DNA of 53,754 bases from Synechococcus sp. CS-1329 (GTDB lineage: Bacteria; Cyanobacteriota; Cyanobacteriia; PCC-6307; Cyanobiaceae), in contig NZ_JAHLYS010000043.1 of the NCBI RefSeq assembly GCF_025128055.1, positions 1 to 53,754 on the forward strand, written 5' to 3'. Below, piece after piece: positions 35,644 through 44,656 of the stretch (positions are counted from its first letter, which is position 1; each line of letters opens with the position of its first letter). The notes under the pieces were generated by a model. The model worked only from the letters and a program-made list of their open reading frames with translations. It made no database searches and was not told where the DNA came from. Position numbers and translations under genes: made by a program.

Positions 35644-35994
35644 ATGGCTGTGAGGATCGATCGTGAAACCTTCCTGCAGAGGGCGCTGGAACGCTTTGGC
35701 CATCGCTACAGCTACGAGGAGATCGATTACCGCAGCTATCGCTCTCCGGTGAAGATCCGCTGTCTGGATCATCCCGTGCGCCTGATCGTGATCACGCCGG
35801 AACGTCACCTGCAGACCACCGGTGGCTGTAAATACTGCCTGCGCCGCTATCGCCAGCAGGCCATGGAAGCCTCGGTGACCGTGGCGGCGATCACCGAGGC
35901 CCCGGCCACCGAACTGGATCGCGTCACCGAGCTGGATCGCTCGCAGCCGCAGGAGTCTGGTAGTAGAAGCCGCCCCCCGGGTGCTGCTGGCTGA
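35644..35994 (+). CDS. Small protein with DUF723-like Zn-binding module
   Basis: The 116-residue protein begins AVRIDRETFLQRALERFGHRYSYEEIDYRSYRSPVKIRCLDH. It then has PERHLQTTGGCKYCLRRYR, giving one Cys-x-x-His-like pair and CKYC. This layout resembles the short treble-clef modules (DUF723-type) often linked to homing endonucleases and phage proteins, where an FxxKAxxxHGxxYxY pattern precedes C-H and CxxC. Here no nuclease domain follows; the tail is Thr/Glu/Arg rich. Its last 71 nt overlap the convergent desA end. A solo copy could be a DNA-binding remnant or a domesticated gene. Confidence 0.7.
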   Translation: MAVRIDRETFLQRALERFGHRYSYEEIDYRSYRSPVKIRCLDHPVRLIVITPERHLQTTGGCKYCLRRYRQQAMEASVTVAAITEAPATELDRVTELDRSQPQESGSRSRPPGAAG

Positions 35995-37096
35995 CCACGG
36001 CACAGCGGGTGGCAATGCGCCACAACGCCCTGTGGATGGGCGTGGGATCAAAGCGCACCAACTCGGGGTAGCGGGCGCGCAGCAGCTCGTTGCCGCGCCA
36101 GGCGTTGTAGTGGGGAATCCTGGGATTCACGTGGTGGCAGACGTGGGTGGAGCCAATGCCGTGGTGCAGCAGGTTGAGCAGGGGTCCGTAGGGCCGATCA
36201 ACCGTCTGCAGAGCCCCTTTGGCCCAGGTCCAATCGGCCGTGGCGAAGTGGGGAATCGAGGTGTCGGTGTGCTGCAGCCAGGTGTATCCCACCAGCCAGG
36301 CGTTGATCACCAGATAGGGCAGGCCGTAGACAGCCAGCACCCGTGCCAGGGAGGTGGAAGAGGCCGCCAGGATCAGGGCCAGCAGCATCAGCACCAGGCC
36401 GACATTGGAGCGCAGCATCAAGCGACGCGTGGAGTCGGGGAAGAGGGGGCGACGGCCGTTGCGGAAGGGGGCGCCATGCCAGAAATGGGAGGTGAGAGCG
36501 CCGTGGTCTTCACCGCCGGCCACACCGAAGAAGAGATAGAGCGGCCAGCCCAGCAGCAGATGGCTCACCGTCGAGAACAGCCCATAGGCCACGGGGCCCA
36601 CGCCGCTGACCAGACGCTGCACCGACTGCCCGGCGGCTGAGCTCGCCCGGGGCGGCACATGGGTTTCACCCCCCTCGAGGTGGTTGCAGTTGGCATGGTG
36701 CACGGCGTGGCTGTGCTGCCAGCTGAAGTACGGCACCAGCAGCAGGCTGTGCAGAACGAATCCCACCGTTGCCTCCACCCGGCGATTGGGGTGGAAAGCG
36801 TGGTGCCCGCATTCGTGGGCAATCACCCAGCAGCCGCCGGCCACCGTGCCGGTGACGAGGGCATAGAGCAGCCAAAGCGGTGCTGCGATCGGCTGAAGAG
36901 GGATCTGGGTTCCCACGCCGTAGGCCAGAACAGAAAGCCCGAGGGAGAGGGCGAGGCTGCCCCAGGCTTTGGTGGTGTCGATCTTGAGCAGGTCAGCCGG
37001 CAGGCAGGCCAGCAGCTCGGATTTGGAGGGATAGTTCGGCTCTTGCGGGGAGACCGTCTCCTGGGGACGGGGCCGGAGGGGAGTGGAACGAATCAA
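35924..37096 (-). CDS. desA: Delta-12 fatty acid desaturase DesA
   Basis: The 390-residue membrane di-iron enzyme has the three His boxes: HECGHH, HSHAVHH and HVCHH. It has hydrophobic spans around each (LSVLAYGVG, LLYALVTGTVAGGCWVIAHE, LVLMLLALILAA). It places the delta-12 double bond in membrane lipid acyl chains, and in cyanobacteria desA is cold-responsive. The box spacing (HECGHH, then HxxxxHH, then HxxHH) fits delta-12 rather than the delta-9 group. Start at 37096 gives the normal N-terminus. Confidence 0.9.
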   Translation of the reverse strand: MIRSTPLRPRPQETVSPQEPNYPSKSELLACLPADLLKIDTTKAWGSLALSLGLSVLAYGVGTQIPLQPIAAPLWLLYALVTGTVAGGCWVIAHECGHHAFHPNRRVEATVGFVLHSLLLVPYFSWQHSHAVHHANCNHLEGGETHVPPRASSAAGQSVQRLVSGVGPVAYGLFSTVSHLLLGWPLYLFFGVAGGEDHGALTSHFWHGAPFRNGRRPLFPDSTRRLMLRSNVGLVLMLLALILAASSTSLARVLAVYGLPYLVINAWLVGYTWLQHTDTSIPHFATADWTWAKGALQTVDRPYGPLLNLLHHGIGSTHVCHHVNPRIPHYNAWRGNELLRARYPELVRFDPTPIHRALWRIATRCAVVSQQHPGGGFYYQTPAAASDPAR

Positions 37097-37203
37097 GGAC
37101 GCTGACGCATGAGAGGTGAGAACGATCCGTGGAGGCTGGAATCGGCGCGACCCTAACCAGATCGGCCCTGTCCACCGGCCGACGAGCGGGCGGGCACAGG
37201 AGA

Positions 37204-37452
37204 ATGACGATGATGCTCCGCAACGCGGCGATGACCGGCAACCTTCAGGCCATTGGCTTCATGATCAGCTGGGTGCTGGGTTGGGGGATCGGCGGTTCGC
37301 TGATCGACGCCGGCTTCATCCAGGCCGGGGTGTACTCGATCGAGACCAACCAGCTGGGCACCCTGGCCACCTTCACGGTCTGGACATTGCTGTGGGGCGG
37401 GCTGGGCTTTCGGCTCTACCAGCGCTTCACCAGCTCCAACCAGGAGAGCTGA
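37204..37452 (+). CDS. Small membrane protein, 82 aa
   Basis: AGGAG precedes the ATG at 37204. The protein has two hydrophobic stretches (about residues 14-42 and 56-72): NLQAIGFMISWVLGWGIGGSLIDAGFI and LATFTVWTLLWGGLGF. It ends in RLYQRFTSSNQES. A start at 37129 would add basic sequence that lies in the desA upstream region. Function unknown; divergent from desA. Confidence 0.72.
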   Translation: MTMMLRNAAMTGNLQAIGFMISWVLGWGIGGSLIDAGFIQAGVYSIETNQLGTLATFTVWTLLWGGLGFRLYQRFTSSNQES

Positions 37453-37461
37453 GGGCCAGAC

Positions 37462-37477
37462 CTGAGCCTTCGCTCAG
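37462..37477. terminator. CTGAGC-CTTC-GCTCAG hairpin between convergent genes
   Basis: CTGAGC (37462-37467) and GCTCAG (37472-37477) form a perfect 6-bp stem with a CTTC loop, 10 nt past the stop at 37452 and overlapping the HAD gene stop. The position suits a bidirectional terminator; no T-run is present. Confidence 0.45.
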
Positions 37478-38124
37478 AGCTCGAGCTCAGTCAGGGAATG
37501 CAGGCAGAGCACCTGCTGGGGGTAGTGGTCTCGCCCGAGGCCCTCGGGGAGCAGCACATGCACCAGGGCTCCCGAGGCCAGGGCGGCTTCGGCGCCGGCA
37601 CGGGAATCCTCAAAGGCCCAGCAGTCGCTGGCGGCCACCCCCAGCCGCCGGGCCGCCAGCACAAAGATGTCGGGAGCGGGCTTGCCTTCCCCCAGCTCGG
37701 GGTCATCCCCGCAGACAATCAGCTCGATCAGCTCCAGCCAGGGGTGGGGGGCGCACTTGATCCCCACGGAGTCGTGGCTGCTGCTGGTGGCCAGGGCCAT
37801 CGGAATCGCCAGCTCCCGGCAGCGCCGCACCAGCTCAGGTGCTCCAGGCATCGCCCGCGCCCCGGGCAGCAGCGCTCGAGCGATCGGCTGCCGCACCGCC
37901 AGCAACTGCTCGGCGCTGGGGGGCTGGTGGCCCGCCGCTGCGATCCAGGCGATCACACGGCTGGCATTGTCCGGCCGCCGGCGACCGCGCAGCTTCAACA
38001 GCTGCTGATCACTGAGTTCAAGGCCGAACTCCCGGGCCGCCTGCCGCCAGGCCTGGCCGTGCAGGGGCTCAGTGTCGAGCAGCAGACCATCAAGGTCGAA
38101 CAGACAGGCCGCGGGGCTGTTCAT
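37474..38124 (-). CDS. HAD-family phosphatase (beta-phosphoglucomutase-like)
   Basis: The 216-residue protein has the HAD motifs FDLDGLLLDTEP (motif I, nucleophile Asp), LATSSSHD (motif II), the Lys of EGKPAPDIFV (motif III) and FEDSRAGAEAAL (motif IV). The cap between residues 17 and 85 is helical, as in subclass I. It should dephosphorylate or isomerise a small phosphometabolite; the substrate is unknown. Its 5' end faces the acs gene (47-nt gap, divergent). Confidence 0.88.
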   Translation of the reverse strand: MNSPAACLFDLDGLLLDTEPLHGQAWRQAAREFGLELSDQQLLKLRGRRRPDNASRVIAWIAAAGHQPPSAEQLLAVRQPIARALLPGARAMPGAPELVRRCRELAIPMALATSSSHDSVGIKCAPHPWLELIELIVCGDDPELGEGKPAPDIFVLAARRLGVAASDCWAFEDSRAGAEAALASGALVHVLLPEGLGRDHYPQQVLCLHSLTELEL

Positions 38125-38171
38125 TCCCGCATCCTCTCAGTCCACAATGACCGGGTGTCGCTCCCGACCCG

Positions 38172-40139
38172 ATGAGCCAGGTCACGATCGAATCGGTGCT
38201 GCAGGAGGGCCGGGTGTTCGAGCCGCCGGCGGAGCTGGCGGCGGGGGCCCGCATCGGCAGCATGGACGCCTACCGGGAACTGGTGGCGCGCGTCGAGGCC
38301 GATCCCGACGCCTTCTGGGGCCAGCAGGCCCGGGAGCAGCTGCACTGGTTCGAGCCCTTCCACACCGTGCTCGATTGGAGCAATCCGCCCTTCGCCCGCT
38401 GGTTCGAGGGCGGCAGCACCAACCTGGCCTACAACTGCCTCGACCGCCATCTGCAGGGCCCCAGGGCCGAGAAGACCGCCCTGATCTGGGAAGGGGAGCC
38501 CGGCGATAGCCGTCGCTTCAGCTACCGCGACCTGCACACTCAGGTCTGCAAGGCCGCCAATGCCCTCAAGGCCCTCGGCATCGGCAAGGGGGATCTGGTG
38601 GCCCTGTACATGCCGATGGTGCCGGAAGCGGCCATCGCCATGCTGGCCTGCGCCCGCATCGGCGCCCCCCACTCGGTGGTGTTCGGCGGCTTCTCCGCCG
38701 AGGCCCTGCGCGACCGCTTGATCGATGGGGGCGTCAAGGCCGTGATCACCGCCGATGGCGGCTTCCGCAAGGACAAGGCGGTGGCGCTCAAACCCGCGGT
38801 GGATCAGGCCCTCGCCGATGGCGCCTGCCCCACGGTGGAGCAGGTGCTGGTGGTGCGCCGCACCGAGCAGCCCACGGCGATGCTGGAGGGCCGCGACCGC
38901 TGGTGGCATGAGCTGGTGGAGGCCCAGAGCGCCGATTGCCCGGCGGAGCCGATGGCCAGCGAAGACCGTCTGTTCGTGCTCTACACCTCAGGCTCCACTG
39001 GCAAACCCAAGGGGGTGGTGCACACCACCGCCGGCTACAACCTCTGGGCCCACCTCACCTTCCAGTGGATCTTCGACATCCGCGACGATGACGTGCACTG
39101 GTGCACCGCCGATGTGGGCTGGATCACCGGCCACAGCTACATCGTCTATGGCCCGCTCTCCAATGGCGCCACCACGGTGATGTACGAGGGGGCGCCGCGG
39201 CCGTCGAAACCCGGTGCTTTCTGGGAGGTGATTGAGAAGCACAAGGTGAGCCTGTTCTATACCGCACCCACGGCAATCCGGGCCTTCATGAAGAGCGGCC
39301 GCGAGGTGCCCGATCAGTACGACATGAGCAGCCTGCGCATCCTGGGCACGGTGGGGGAGCCCATCAATCCCGAAGCCTGGATGTGGTACAGGCAGGTGAT
39401 CGGTCACGACCGCTGCCCGGTGATCGACACCTGGTGGCAGACCGAAACCGGCGGCGTGATGATCAGCCCCCTGCCCGGGGCCACCCCCACCAAGCCGGGA
39501 TCGGCCACCCTGCCTCTGCCCGGCATCGCCGCCGACATCGTCGACAACGAAGGCCGCAGCGTCGGGATCGACGAGGGCGGATACTTGGCGGTGCGGCGGC
39601 CCTGGCCGGGGATGATGCGCACAGTGCACGGAGATCCTGAGCGCTTCCGCAAGAGCTACTGGGAGCACATCATTGGCGCCGATGGCAGGCCCCTCTACTT
39701 CGCCGGCGATGGTGCCCGCCGCGATGCCGACGGCTACTACTGGGTGATGGGCCGCGTCGATGACGTGATCAGCGTGTCGGGCCACCGGCTGGGCTCCATG
39801 GAGATCGAATCGGCGCTGGTGAGCCATCCGGCGGTGGCCGAAGCCGCCGTGGTGGGCCGGCCTGATCCGCTCAAGGGCGAGGGCATCGTCGCCTTCGTGA
39901 CCCTGCAGGCGGGCCTAAGCGGCGACGACACCCTGGGCAGCGAACTGCGCCGGCATGTGGGCAGCGAGATCGGTCCGATCGCCAGGCCCGATGAGATCCG
40001 CTTCAGCGATGCCCTGCCCAAAACCCGCAGCGGCAAGATCATGCGGCGCATCCTGCGGGCACTGGCGGCCGGCGAGGAAGTGAGCGGTGATACCAGCACC
40101 CTCGAAGACCGCTCGGTCCTCGACGCCCTGCGGGGCTGA
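38172..40139 (+). CDS. acs: Acetyl-CoA synthetase Acs
   Basis: The 655-residue AMP-forming enzyme shows [21 protein letters not shown] (P loop), [33 protein letters not shown] and the C-terminal [14 protein letters not shown], where the Lys is the residue acetylated in homologues. It activates acetate to acetyl-CoA, feeding lipid and carbon metabolism. Length and motif order are typical. It is divergent from the HAD phosphatase and convergent with the DUF805 gene. Confidence 0.96.
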   Translation: MSQVTIESVLQEGRVFEPPAELAAGARIGSMDAYRELVARVEADPDAFWGQQAREQLHWFEPFHTVLDWSNPPFARWFEGGSTNLAYNCLDRHLQGPRAEKTALIWEGEPGDSRRFSYRDLHTQVCKAANALKALGIGKGDLVALYMPMVPEAAIAMLACARIGAPHSVVFGGFSAEALRDRLIDGGVKAVITADGGFRKDKAVALKPAVDQALADGACPTVEQVLVVRRTEQPTAMLEGRDRWWHELVEAQSADCPAEPMASEDRLFVLYTSGSTGKPKGVVHTTAGYNLWAHLTFQWIFDIRDDDVHWCTADVGWITGHSYIVYGPLSNGATTVMYEGAPRPSKPGAFWEVIEKHKVSLFYTAPTAIRAFMKSGREVPDQYDMSSLRILGTVGEPINPEAWMWYRQVIGHDRCPVIDTWWQTETGGVMISPLPGATPTKPGSATLPLPGIAADIVDNEGRSVGIDEGGYLAVRRPWPGMMRTVHGDPERFRKSYWEHIIGADGRPLYFAGDGARRDADGYYWVMGRVDDVISVSGHRLGSMEIESALVSHPAVAEAAVVGRPDPLKGEGIVAFVTLQAGLSGDDTLGSELRRHVGSEIGPIARPDEIRFSDALPKTRSGKIMRRILRALAAGEEVSGDTSTLEDRSVLDALRG

Positions 40140-40169
40140 CGGCGGATGGCGACAGCTGCTTGCCCTGGA

Positions 40170-40487
40170 TCAACCAGGCACAGACGGCATCACCAGCAGC
40201 ACGATCAACCAGATCGCGCCGATGATCGGCACCAGACCGATGAAGATCCAGGGCCAGTTCTTACCGGCATCGCGGAGGCGGCGCACGCAGAGGGGGATGC
40301 CTGGAACGATCGCCGCGATGGCATAGAGGTTCTGCAGCACGCTCAGCTGACTGATCAGCTTGGCAAGCAGTCCCAGCACAAGAGCCACGATGATGTTGGC
40401 CAGGAAAAACCACCAGTAGTCGCCACGCTTGGATCGACCGCTGTAATCAAAGGCCCGTGTCCAGCCGGACATGTAGGCATCGAGCAT
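40170..40487 (-). CDS. DUF805 membrane protein
   Basis: From ATG at 40487 (upstream AGGAGG at suitable distance) the protein has 105 residues with the DUF805 opening WTRAFDYSGRSKRGDYWWFFL. Hydrophobic spans follow (IIVALVLGLLAKLI, LYAIAAIVPGIPLCV, WIFIGLVPIIGAIWLIVLLV), with RRLRDAGKNWPW between. The family is of unknown function and small. The longer open frame to 40553 is not conserved-looking. Confidence 0.85.
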   Translation of the reverse strand: MLDAYMSGWTRAFDYSGRSKRGDYWWFFLANIIVALVLGLLAKLISQLSVLQNLYAIAAIVPGIPLCVRRLRDAGKNWPWIFIGLVPIIGAIWLIVLLVMPSVPG

Positions 40488-40553
40488 GATCTGGCCCTCC
40501 TGATTGAGTGATTCGATCGCACAAAGAGTGTCTGTAATTTGCGGCGGTGTCAA

Positions 40554-41327
40554 TCAAATGGCGGGAACCGTTGCCTTTCCCGTTTCACGATTTCCGGGTT
40601 CTCCCAGGCGCCACCAACCGTCGATCGCGGCGGCCAGGCGATCGATCTGGCGCTGGCGTTGGGGGTCATCCGCCCAGGCCCCCAGCAGGTTCTGGCGCAG
40701 GCCGGCGCTGGCGGGGGTGAGGTGGTCGCCGCCCAGCTGCAGCAGGGAGCTGTCGTCACCCGGGCGCTGCTGCAGCGTCGCCAGCAGGGGGGGGCTCTGG
40801 TCGAGGGCATCGCTGCCGAAGCGGATCAGCAGGTTCCGGGGAATGCCGTAGAGCTGGCCCACCAGGCGCAGGGTTTCCTGTGGTGACGGGCTGAATTCCG
40901 TGCGCACCCCCAGCCGGGGGGCCAGGTCGGCCAGCAGGGGGATCGAGCGATCGGCGGAGAAGTTGTTGAAGCTCATGGCCGCCAGGGCCGTGCTGCCCCG
41001 GCCCCCATCCGGGGCCAGCAGATGCAGCTTGCAGCCGAGGCTATGGCCCAGGCGCAGCACCGGCAGCGCCGAGGCTCCGGCCGCTGAGCCCTGCCGCGCC
41101 CCGCGAAAGGCGCGCCAGGCCTCGGTGGCCTGGGCCTGATGGTCGAACCCCGGCACATAACTCCAGGCCCGCAGGCTGAGCCCACGCCGGCACAGGGCCT
41201 CCAGCAGCCTGCGGTAGCTGATCTGTGGGGTGGCGGCCAGCACACTGCCACCGATGAACTCGATCACACCCGATGACTCGGGCGGATCCAGACACCAGAG
41301 AGTCCCCTGCTGACGCCAGCGACTCAC
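40554..41327 (-). CDS. DUF1350 alpha/beta-hydrolase-like protein
   Basis: The 257-residue protein has GVIEFIGGSVLAATPQISYRRLLEALCRRG and VLRLGHSLGCKLHLL, with a nucleophile-elbow-like GHSLG, and AAMSFNNFSADRSIPL. This is the DUF1350 family of cyanobacteria and plastids, with unknown substrate. The peroxiredoxin gene lies just upstream (5 nt), so they are probably in one operon. Confidence 0.85.
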   Translation of the reverse strand: MSRWRQQGTLWCLDPPESSGVIEFIGGSVLAATPQISYRRLLEALCRRGLSLRAWSYVPGFDHQAQATEAWRAFRGARQGSAAGASALPVLRLGHSLGCKLHLLAPDGGRGSTALAAMSFNNFSADRSIPLLADLAPRLGVRTEFSPSPQETLRLVGQLYGIPRNLLIRFGSDALDQSPPLLATLQQRPGDDSSLLQLGGDHLTPASAGLRQNLLGAWADDPQRQRQIDRLAAAIDGWWRLGEPGNRETGKATVPAI

Positions 41328-41332
41328 GGCGC

Positions 41333-41803
41333 TCAGGCCTGGGGAGCCAGCCGCTGCAGGGCGGCCATGGCCTCACGGGCATGGGCCGGCCCATCCAGCA
41401 GGTTGCTGAAGACGTGGCGCACCACGCCCTCGCCATCGATGACATAGGTGACACGGCCCGGCAGCAGGTTGAGCAGGGCGCCAGGCACGCCGAAGGCCTG
41501 GCGCAGGCTGTTGCCCTGGTCCACCAGCAGCGGATAAGGAAGCTGGTGCCGCTGGGAGAAGCGCCCGTGGCTGGCACCGTCATCGCCGCTCACGCCCCAG
41601 ACCTCAGCGCCGAGGGCCTGCAGTGCGGCGTAATTGTCGCGGAAGGCGCAGGCCTCCATCGTGCAGCCGGGGGTGTCGTCTTTGGGATAGAAGAACAGCA
41701 CCAGGGGGTGGCCGGCGAGCTGATCACTGCGGCGGGCGCTGCCGTTCTGATCCTTCAGATCGATCAGGGGAGCCTTCTCACCAACCTGGATGGCCTTGCC
41801 CAC
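41333..41803 (-). CDS. prxQ: Peroxiredoxin Bcp/PrxQ
   Basis: The 156-residue protein has LVLFFYPKDDTPGCTMEACAFRD, with peroxidatic Cys47 and a resolving Cys five positions later, the PrxQ layout, and GVSGDDGASHGRFSQRHQLPYPLLVD. It reduces hydrogen peroxide and alkyl peroxides with thioredoxin, protecting photosynthesis. Length is normal. The gene precedes the DUF1350 gene on the same strand. Confidence 0.94.
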   Translation of the reverse strand: MGKAIQVGEKAPLIDLKDQNGSARRSDQLAGHPLVLFFYPKDDTPGCTMEACAFRDNYAALQALGAEVWGVSGDDGASHGRFSQRHQLPYPLLVDQGNSLRQAFGVPGALLNLLPGRVTYVIDGEGVVRHVFSNLLDGPAHAREAMAALQRLAPQA

Positions 41804-41832
41804 AGGTGCATCAAATCAACGGTGCAGGCACC

Positions 41833-43485
41833 CTAGGAGTTTGTTCCCAGGCCCCGTTCCGGCTCAGCTCCACACCAGGCGATGCCGGCCAGCTGCGCCA
41901 GGTCTCGATGCCAGCTGGTCAGGTCGTTTCTGTTGAAGCCCTGGAGCGTGGTGTGGCCGCAGGCACGGGCCATGACCTGCATCAGCGCCACCGTGGCCTC
42001 GAAGAAACGGGCCAGGCGATCGGCGGCATGGTCGATGTTCAGTTTCCGCCGAAGCTCCGCATCCTGGGTGGCGATACCGGCCGGACAGTTGTTCGTGTGA
42101 CAGAGGCGGGCACCGACGCAGCCGATCGCCTGGATCGAGGCATTCGCCAGGGCGATCCCATCGGCGCCCAGGGCCATGGCCTTGATGCAATCGGCGGGGG
42201 TGCGAAGACCACCCGTGATGATCAGGGTCACCCGGCCGCTGGCCTCGCGGCGGTCCAGGTGGCGGCGTGCCCGTGCCAGGGCAGGAATGGTGGGAACCGA
42301 GATGTGATCGCGGAACAGCAGGGGCGCCGCCCCCGTGCCGCCACCCCGTCCATCGAGAATGATGTAATCGGCTCCGGCGTCGATGGCGAAATCCAGATCA
42401 GCTTCGATGTGCTGGGCGCTGATCTTGAAGCCCACGGGGATCCCGCCACTGATCTCCCGCACGTGGTCTGCGAACCGCCGGAAATCATCAACCGTGCTCA
42501 AGTCCGTGAAGGTGGACGGCGAGATCACGGGCTCGCCCACAGAAACACCGCGCAACGCCGCAATCCGAGCCGTGGTCTTGATGCCGGGGAAGTGACCCCC
42601 GGCTCCGGTCTTAGCCGCCTGCCCACCCTTGAAGTGGAACGCCTGAACCTGCTGGAGCAGCTCGGGGCGGTAGCCGAATCGCCCGGGGGCCAGCTCATAG
42701 AGATAGCGGCTGTTGGCCGCCTGCTCCTCGGGCAGCAGGCCCCCCTCCCCGGAGCAGATGCCGGTTCCGGCCTGTTCGGCCCCGCGGGCCAGGGCCAGCT
42801 TCGCTTCTTCAGAGAGGGCTCCGAAACTCATGTCGGACACGAAGATCGGAATCCGCAGGCGGAGGGGCCTGGCCGCCTGCGGGCCCAGCACCAGTTCCGT
42901 GGCCACCGCTGCATCGTCCGGGAGGGGTTGGCGGGCCAGCTGGGCCACCAGAATCTGGAGATGATCCCAGCTGGGCAATTCGCTGCGCGGAACTCCCATC
43001 GCCGCGATGGGTCCATGGGGGCCCAGCTGATCCAGCCCATGCTCAGCGAGTTCATGGATGAGGCTGAGCGTGGGCTCTTCCGCCGTGGGACGCGGTTCCG
43101 GCATCGGTGCCCGCTCAGGCTCCTGTTGTTGCTCAGGCCCCGTCGGGCCTGGTTCCTCAGGTTCGTCTGAAACCTCTGAATCATCTGAATCCTGAGGCGA
43201 TTCGGACTCCCGGGCGAGTGAAAAGCTTTGCCCCACCCGCTCACCTGGAACCTGGGCATGGCTGCCATCGCAATAAGGGGGAGTCCCCGTCTGCTTGCAG
43301 CGGCAGAGCCAGGCTTCCCCATCGGAGTCGGCCGTGAAGGTCTGGGGCGTGAACCCACTGCCCCGGTGGGAGCCGTCGCAGAAGGGTTGATCCTTGGAGC
43401 GGCCGCAGCTGCAATAGAGGTAGGCCTTTCCCTGCTTCAGTTCAACGGCAATGGGTTCGTTGGCGGCCACGATCGGCTTGTCCAT
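41833..43485 (-). CDS. Double CDGSH iron-sulfur module fused to a glutamate-synthase FMN domain
   Basis: The 550-residue protein carries two CDGSH-type [2Fe-2S] motifs: C25-S-C27 with C36DGSH40, and C61-R-C63 with C72DGSH76. An acidic Ser/Glu/Pro linker (about residues 90-145) follows, then the synthase domain of glutamate synthase. That domain shows SDMSFGALSEEAKLAL, GIKTTARIAAL, DYIILDGRGGGTGAAP, IITGGLRTPADCIKAM and GARLCHTNNCPAG, with Cys for a 3Fe-4S cluster. The glutaminase and GXGXG domains of full GOGAT are absent, so it cannot use glutamine alone. The CDGSH part could deliver electrons. ATG 43485 is preferred; GTG at 43518 would add 11 residues. Confidence 0.9.
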   Translation of the reverse strand: MDKPIVAANEPIAVELKQGKAYLYCSCGRSKDQPFCDGSHRGSGFTPQTFTADSDGEAWLCRCKQTGTPPYCDGSHAQVPGERVGQSFSLARESESPQDSDDSEVSDEPEEPGPTGPEQQQEPERAPMPEPRPTAEEPTLSLIHELAEHGLDQLGPHGPIAAMGVPRSELPSWDHLQILVAQLARQPLPDDAAVATELVLGPQAARPLRLRIPIFVSDMSFGALSEEAKLALARGAEQAGTGICSGEGGLLPEEQAANSRYLYELAPGRFGYRPELLQQVQAFHFKGGQAAKTGAGGHFPGIKTTARIAALRGVSVGEPVISPSTFTDLSTVDDFRRFADHVREISGGIPVGFKISAQHIEADLDFAIDAGADYIILDGRGGGTGAAPLLFRDHISVPTIPALARARRHLDRREASGRVTLIITGGLRTPADCIKAMALGADGIALANASIQAIGCVGARLCHTNNCPAGIATQDAELRRKLNIDHAADRLARFFEATVALMQVMARACGHTTLQGFNRNDLTSWHRDLAQLAGIAWCGAEPERGLGTNS

Positions 43486-43572
43486 CAAAAGCCTCTGCAG
43501 GGGGGGACGGGGGACCACTCTGATCGCAGGATGAAGATTTCAAACGTGGAGAGTGGAGATTGCGGGGCTGAT

Positions 43573-44250
43573 TCAGCCTTGCCCTGAGGAGCATTGGGTT
43601 GGCGGTGCGGCAGCCAGGAGTAACTGTTTAGCGAGAAGATCTGGGTCGGCAATCGCATCGATCCCTGGTCCGGCATTCCCCAGCAACTGGGGATGGGAGC
43701 ACAGCCTGTCGAGCAATCGGACCAGAAAGGTGTCGTTGTCTTCCAGCAGTCCGGGATTCATCCTTCCCTTGCGGCCACCGATGCTCCACTGCAGGCCGCC
43801 GGCTGGACCGGCCACCAGCACGGCCGGCAGCTGCGGCAGGCGCTGTTGAATCACGGCCGGATCAGCCGTGGAGAAGAAGGCTTCCGCCTCATCGACATCG
43901 CAACGGATCAGTTGGGCGGCCTCGGCCAAGGGGCGGAATCGGCGCAGCACCTCTGGGGTCGGCGCAGCAGTGGCTGGCAGCCCCCAGCGCTCAGGTGTCC
44001 AGCTCACCTCAAGGGCCATGGAGACACCACTGGGAAGAGCACGCTCAAGGATCATGTTCAAAACCCGGGCATCACTGGCCTGGATCAGAGCATTGCTATT
44101 GACGAGCAACCAGAACGACTCAGTGATACCGGGTAGAAGTGCTTCTATGCATCCGGCAGTGTTCGAAGACTCTGTTTCACTCAGGGCCTGAGAAAAGTCC
44201 ACCAGGGTGGTGTTTGCACCTTGGGTTTGATCAGTGCTTGTGGAAGTCAT
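43573..44250 (-). CDS. Degenerate PfkB/fructokinase-like protein
   Basis: The 225-residue protein is unlike any complete enzyme but follows the C-terminal half of PfkB sugar kinases. EVSWTPERW (residues 81-89) matches the DVNxRPxxW strand, RCDVDEAEAFF (117-126) matches NxxEA, VLVAGPAGGLQW (144-155) matches VTxGxxGxxW, and LEDNDTFLVRLLDRL (169-183) sits where GAGDAFxAGLL should be. The catalytic GAGD motif is lost and the substrate-binding N-terminal half is missing or unrecognisable. It should not phosphorylate sugars; it may bind one. Codons are AT-richer near the start. Confidence 0.7.
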   Translation of the reverse strand: MTSTSTDQTQGANTTLVDFSQALSETESSNTAGCIEALLPGITESFWLLVNSNALIQASDARVLNMILERALPSGVSMALEVSWTPERWGLPATAAPTPEVLRRFRPLAEAAQLIRCDVDEAEAFFSTADPAVIQQRLPQLPAVLVAGPAGGLQWSIGGRKGRMNPGLLEDNDTFLVRLLDRLCSHPQLLGNAGPGIDAIADPDLLAKQLLLAAAPPTQCSSGQG

Positions 44251-44320
44251 TGTTATACTAAGTTAAATACAAGTGAATCGATTAGATAGAGCCGATGAAC
44301 TGCCCAAGGAAGCGGCCAGC

Positions 44321-44656
44321 TCAGCTCTGAGCGTCGGCGAAGGCATGGAAGCGCGCAGCCAGGTCCTGGAACAACTCATCGCTTTGTTGGAGGATAGAAG
44401 CCCAGGTTTCCTGAGTGGAGCTCTGAAGTCGAACCAGCTGCTCGCTGGCTTGATCGCGGGCCTCGGTGAGATCAGCCACACGTTTTTCAGTTTCGTTGCG
44501 CACCGTGGCAGCCGCATCCTGCAGGCCCGCCCGCAACGTCTCGATTTGCTTTGACCAGGCCTCAACCTGGGCTTGCTTCTTATCAAGGATCGCGGCCCTG
44601 AGTTGTTCGTTCACCTGGCTTTGGTCAACGTCACTCCTGGTATTAGTCGTGTTCAT
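44321..44656 (-). CDS. Small coiled-coil protein
   Basis: From ATG 44656 (GGAG 9 nt upstream) the protein has 111 residues: a Thr/Asn/Ser head, then a long amphipathic helix (QVNEQLRAAILDKKQAQVEAWSKQIETLRAGL ... EKRVADLTEARDQASEQLVRLQSSTQETW). It resembles phasin-like or structural coiled-coil proteins, but no family is certain. The downstream degenerate PfkB-like gene is 70 nt away on the same strand. Confidence 0.72.
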   Translation of the reverse strand: MNTTNTRSDVDQSQVNEQLRAAILDKKQAQVEAWSKQIETLRAGLQDAAATVRNETEKRVADLTEARDQASEQLVRLQSSTQETWASILQQSDELFQDLAARFHAFADAQS

